Positions 12,837-13,251 of a stretch of 13,251 nt of DNA are shown here, one piece after another. A program made the position numbers and the translations under genes. Positions within the stretch are counted from its first letter, which is position 1, and the number at the start of each line of letters is the position of its first letter. This DNA is from Chloroflexota bacterium. Lineage in GTDB: Bacteria; Chloroflexota; Anaerolineae; Anaerolineales; JACQED01. The notes beneath the pieces were generated by a model that searched no databases, was not told the DNA's origin, and saw nothing but the letters and a program-made list of their open reading frames with translations. Location: NCBI GenBank assembly GCA_016200785.1, contig JACQED010000445.1, forward strand, positions 1 to 13,251, given 5' to 3'.

Positions 12837-13251
12837 TTATCTCCGTTCCCCAAATATCGCACGGCCCACCCGCACGGCCGTCGCGCCTTCTTCGATAGCT
12901 ACTTCGAAATCGTCGGTCATCCCCATCGAAAGTTCAGGCCAATCGGCGTGCGGCAAGCGCGCGGCGAGAAAATCGCGCAGTCGCCGCAGTTGCCGAAAGA
13001 CTGGCCGAGCCTCTTCGGGCGCGTCGCCGACCGGGGCCATCGCCATCAGGCCGCGCAGGCGCACGCCCGGCAGGGCTAACATCTTTTCAATTTCGCCGGT
13101 CAAAGCCTCTGCCTGAGTCCGATCATCGGCAAAGCGATCGGCGGGTAGGCCGTTTTTGCTCGCCTCGCCTGTCACATTGCACTCGACGAATATCGGCAGG
13201 CATTTGCCGCTCCCTGCGGCGAAGCGGCTCAGGCGTTCGGCCAGCTGCGCG
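12837..13251 (-). CDS. yggS: YggS/PROSC family PLP-binding protein (5' end beyond window)
   Basis: The C-terminal 137 residues of a YggS/PLPBP protein, a pyridoxal-phosphate-binding, alanine-racemase-fold protein without known catalytic activity that maintains PLP homeostasis. The frame is open to the window edge. Family landmarks are IFVECNVTGEASKNGL, RLRGLMAMAP, LSMGMTDDFEVAIEEGAT and VRVGRAIFGERR. The SMGM-DDFE-AI-EGAT-VR-G-AIFG string is the PLP-phosphate-binding end of the family. The PLP lysine lies in the missing N-terminal part. Full-length members are about 220-235 residues, so roughly 90 are outside the window. Confidence 0.95.
   Translation of the reverse strand, partial: AQLAERLSRFAAGSGKCLPIFVECNVTGEASKNGLPADRFADDRTQAEALTGEIEKMLALPGVRLRGLMAMAPVGDAPEEARPVFRQLRRLRDFLAARLPHADWPELSMGMTDDFEVAIEEGATAVRVGRAIFGERR

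Overview
The window is a 13.25 kb piece of a GC-rich bacterial chromosome. Amine and amino-acid uptake and metabolism genes fill the left two thirds, and small housekeeping genes fill the right end. The best guess for the source is Chloroflexota (Anaerolineae-like). The reasons are lipoproteins with long Pro/Thr/Ala or Gly linkers, a RuBisCO-like protein, a probably leaderless transcript, and intergenic gaps holding short imperfect palindromes of a kind I associate with that group. No rRNA or marker gene is present, so this is inference.

Region 1 (1-9303, all minus strand) reads as one long operon or several co-directional units. In transcription order it holds two ATPases of a branched-chain amino-acid type ABC importer (livG, livF), two permeases (livH, livM), a lipoprotein substrate-binding protein, an M20 peptidase of the carboxypeptidase G2 type, and two different glutamine-synthetase-fold ligases, the last cut by the left edge. 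A sigma-70-like promoter with a 20-bp palindrome between its -35 and -10 boxes precedes livG. Both ligases keep the metal, glutamate and nucleotide residues of glutamine synthetase but lack the residues that bind ammonium. They are therefore more likely gamma-glutamyl-amine or related ligases than ammonia-assimilating enzymes. With the importer and the peptidase they suggest uptake and glutamylation or deglutamylation of an amine or amino-acid-like compound. A 37-codon remnant resembling the start of a DinB-like gene lies between the peptidase and the first ligase, beside a palindromic repeat.

Region 2 (9304-10369) carries a cytoplasmic cyclophilin-type peptidyl-prolyl isomerase (minus) and a regulatory gap with two promoters and a second copy of the repeat found beside the DinB-like remnant.

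Region 3 (10370-11506, plus) is a single RuBisCO-like protein (form IV) gene. It has a well-matched promoter whose -10 box ends only 8 nt before the ATG, so the mRNA is probably leaderless. Its active site differs from true RuBisCO at several catalytic positions.

Region 4 (11507-13251, minus) begins with an inverted repeat between convergent genes. It continues with a conserved housekeeping cluster: yggS (cut by the right edge), yggT, a DUF167/YggU gene with a lysine-rich tail, and a small lipoprotein of unknown function.

No tRNA, rRNA, CRISPR array, transposase or phage gene was seen. The unusual points are the divergent RuBisCO-like protein with its leaderless promoter, the paired non-canonical glutamine-synthetase-like ligases with an importer and peptidase, and the set of short palindromic elements in the gaps.
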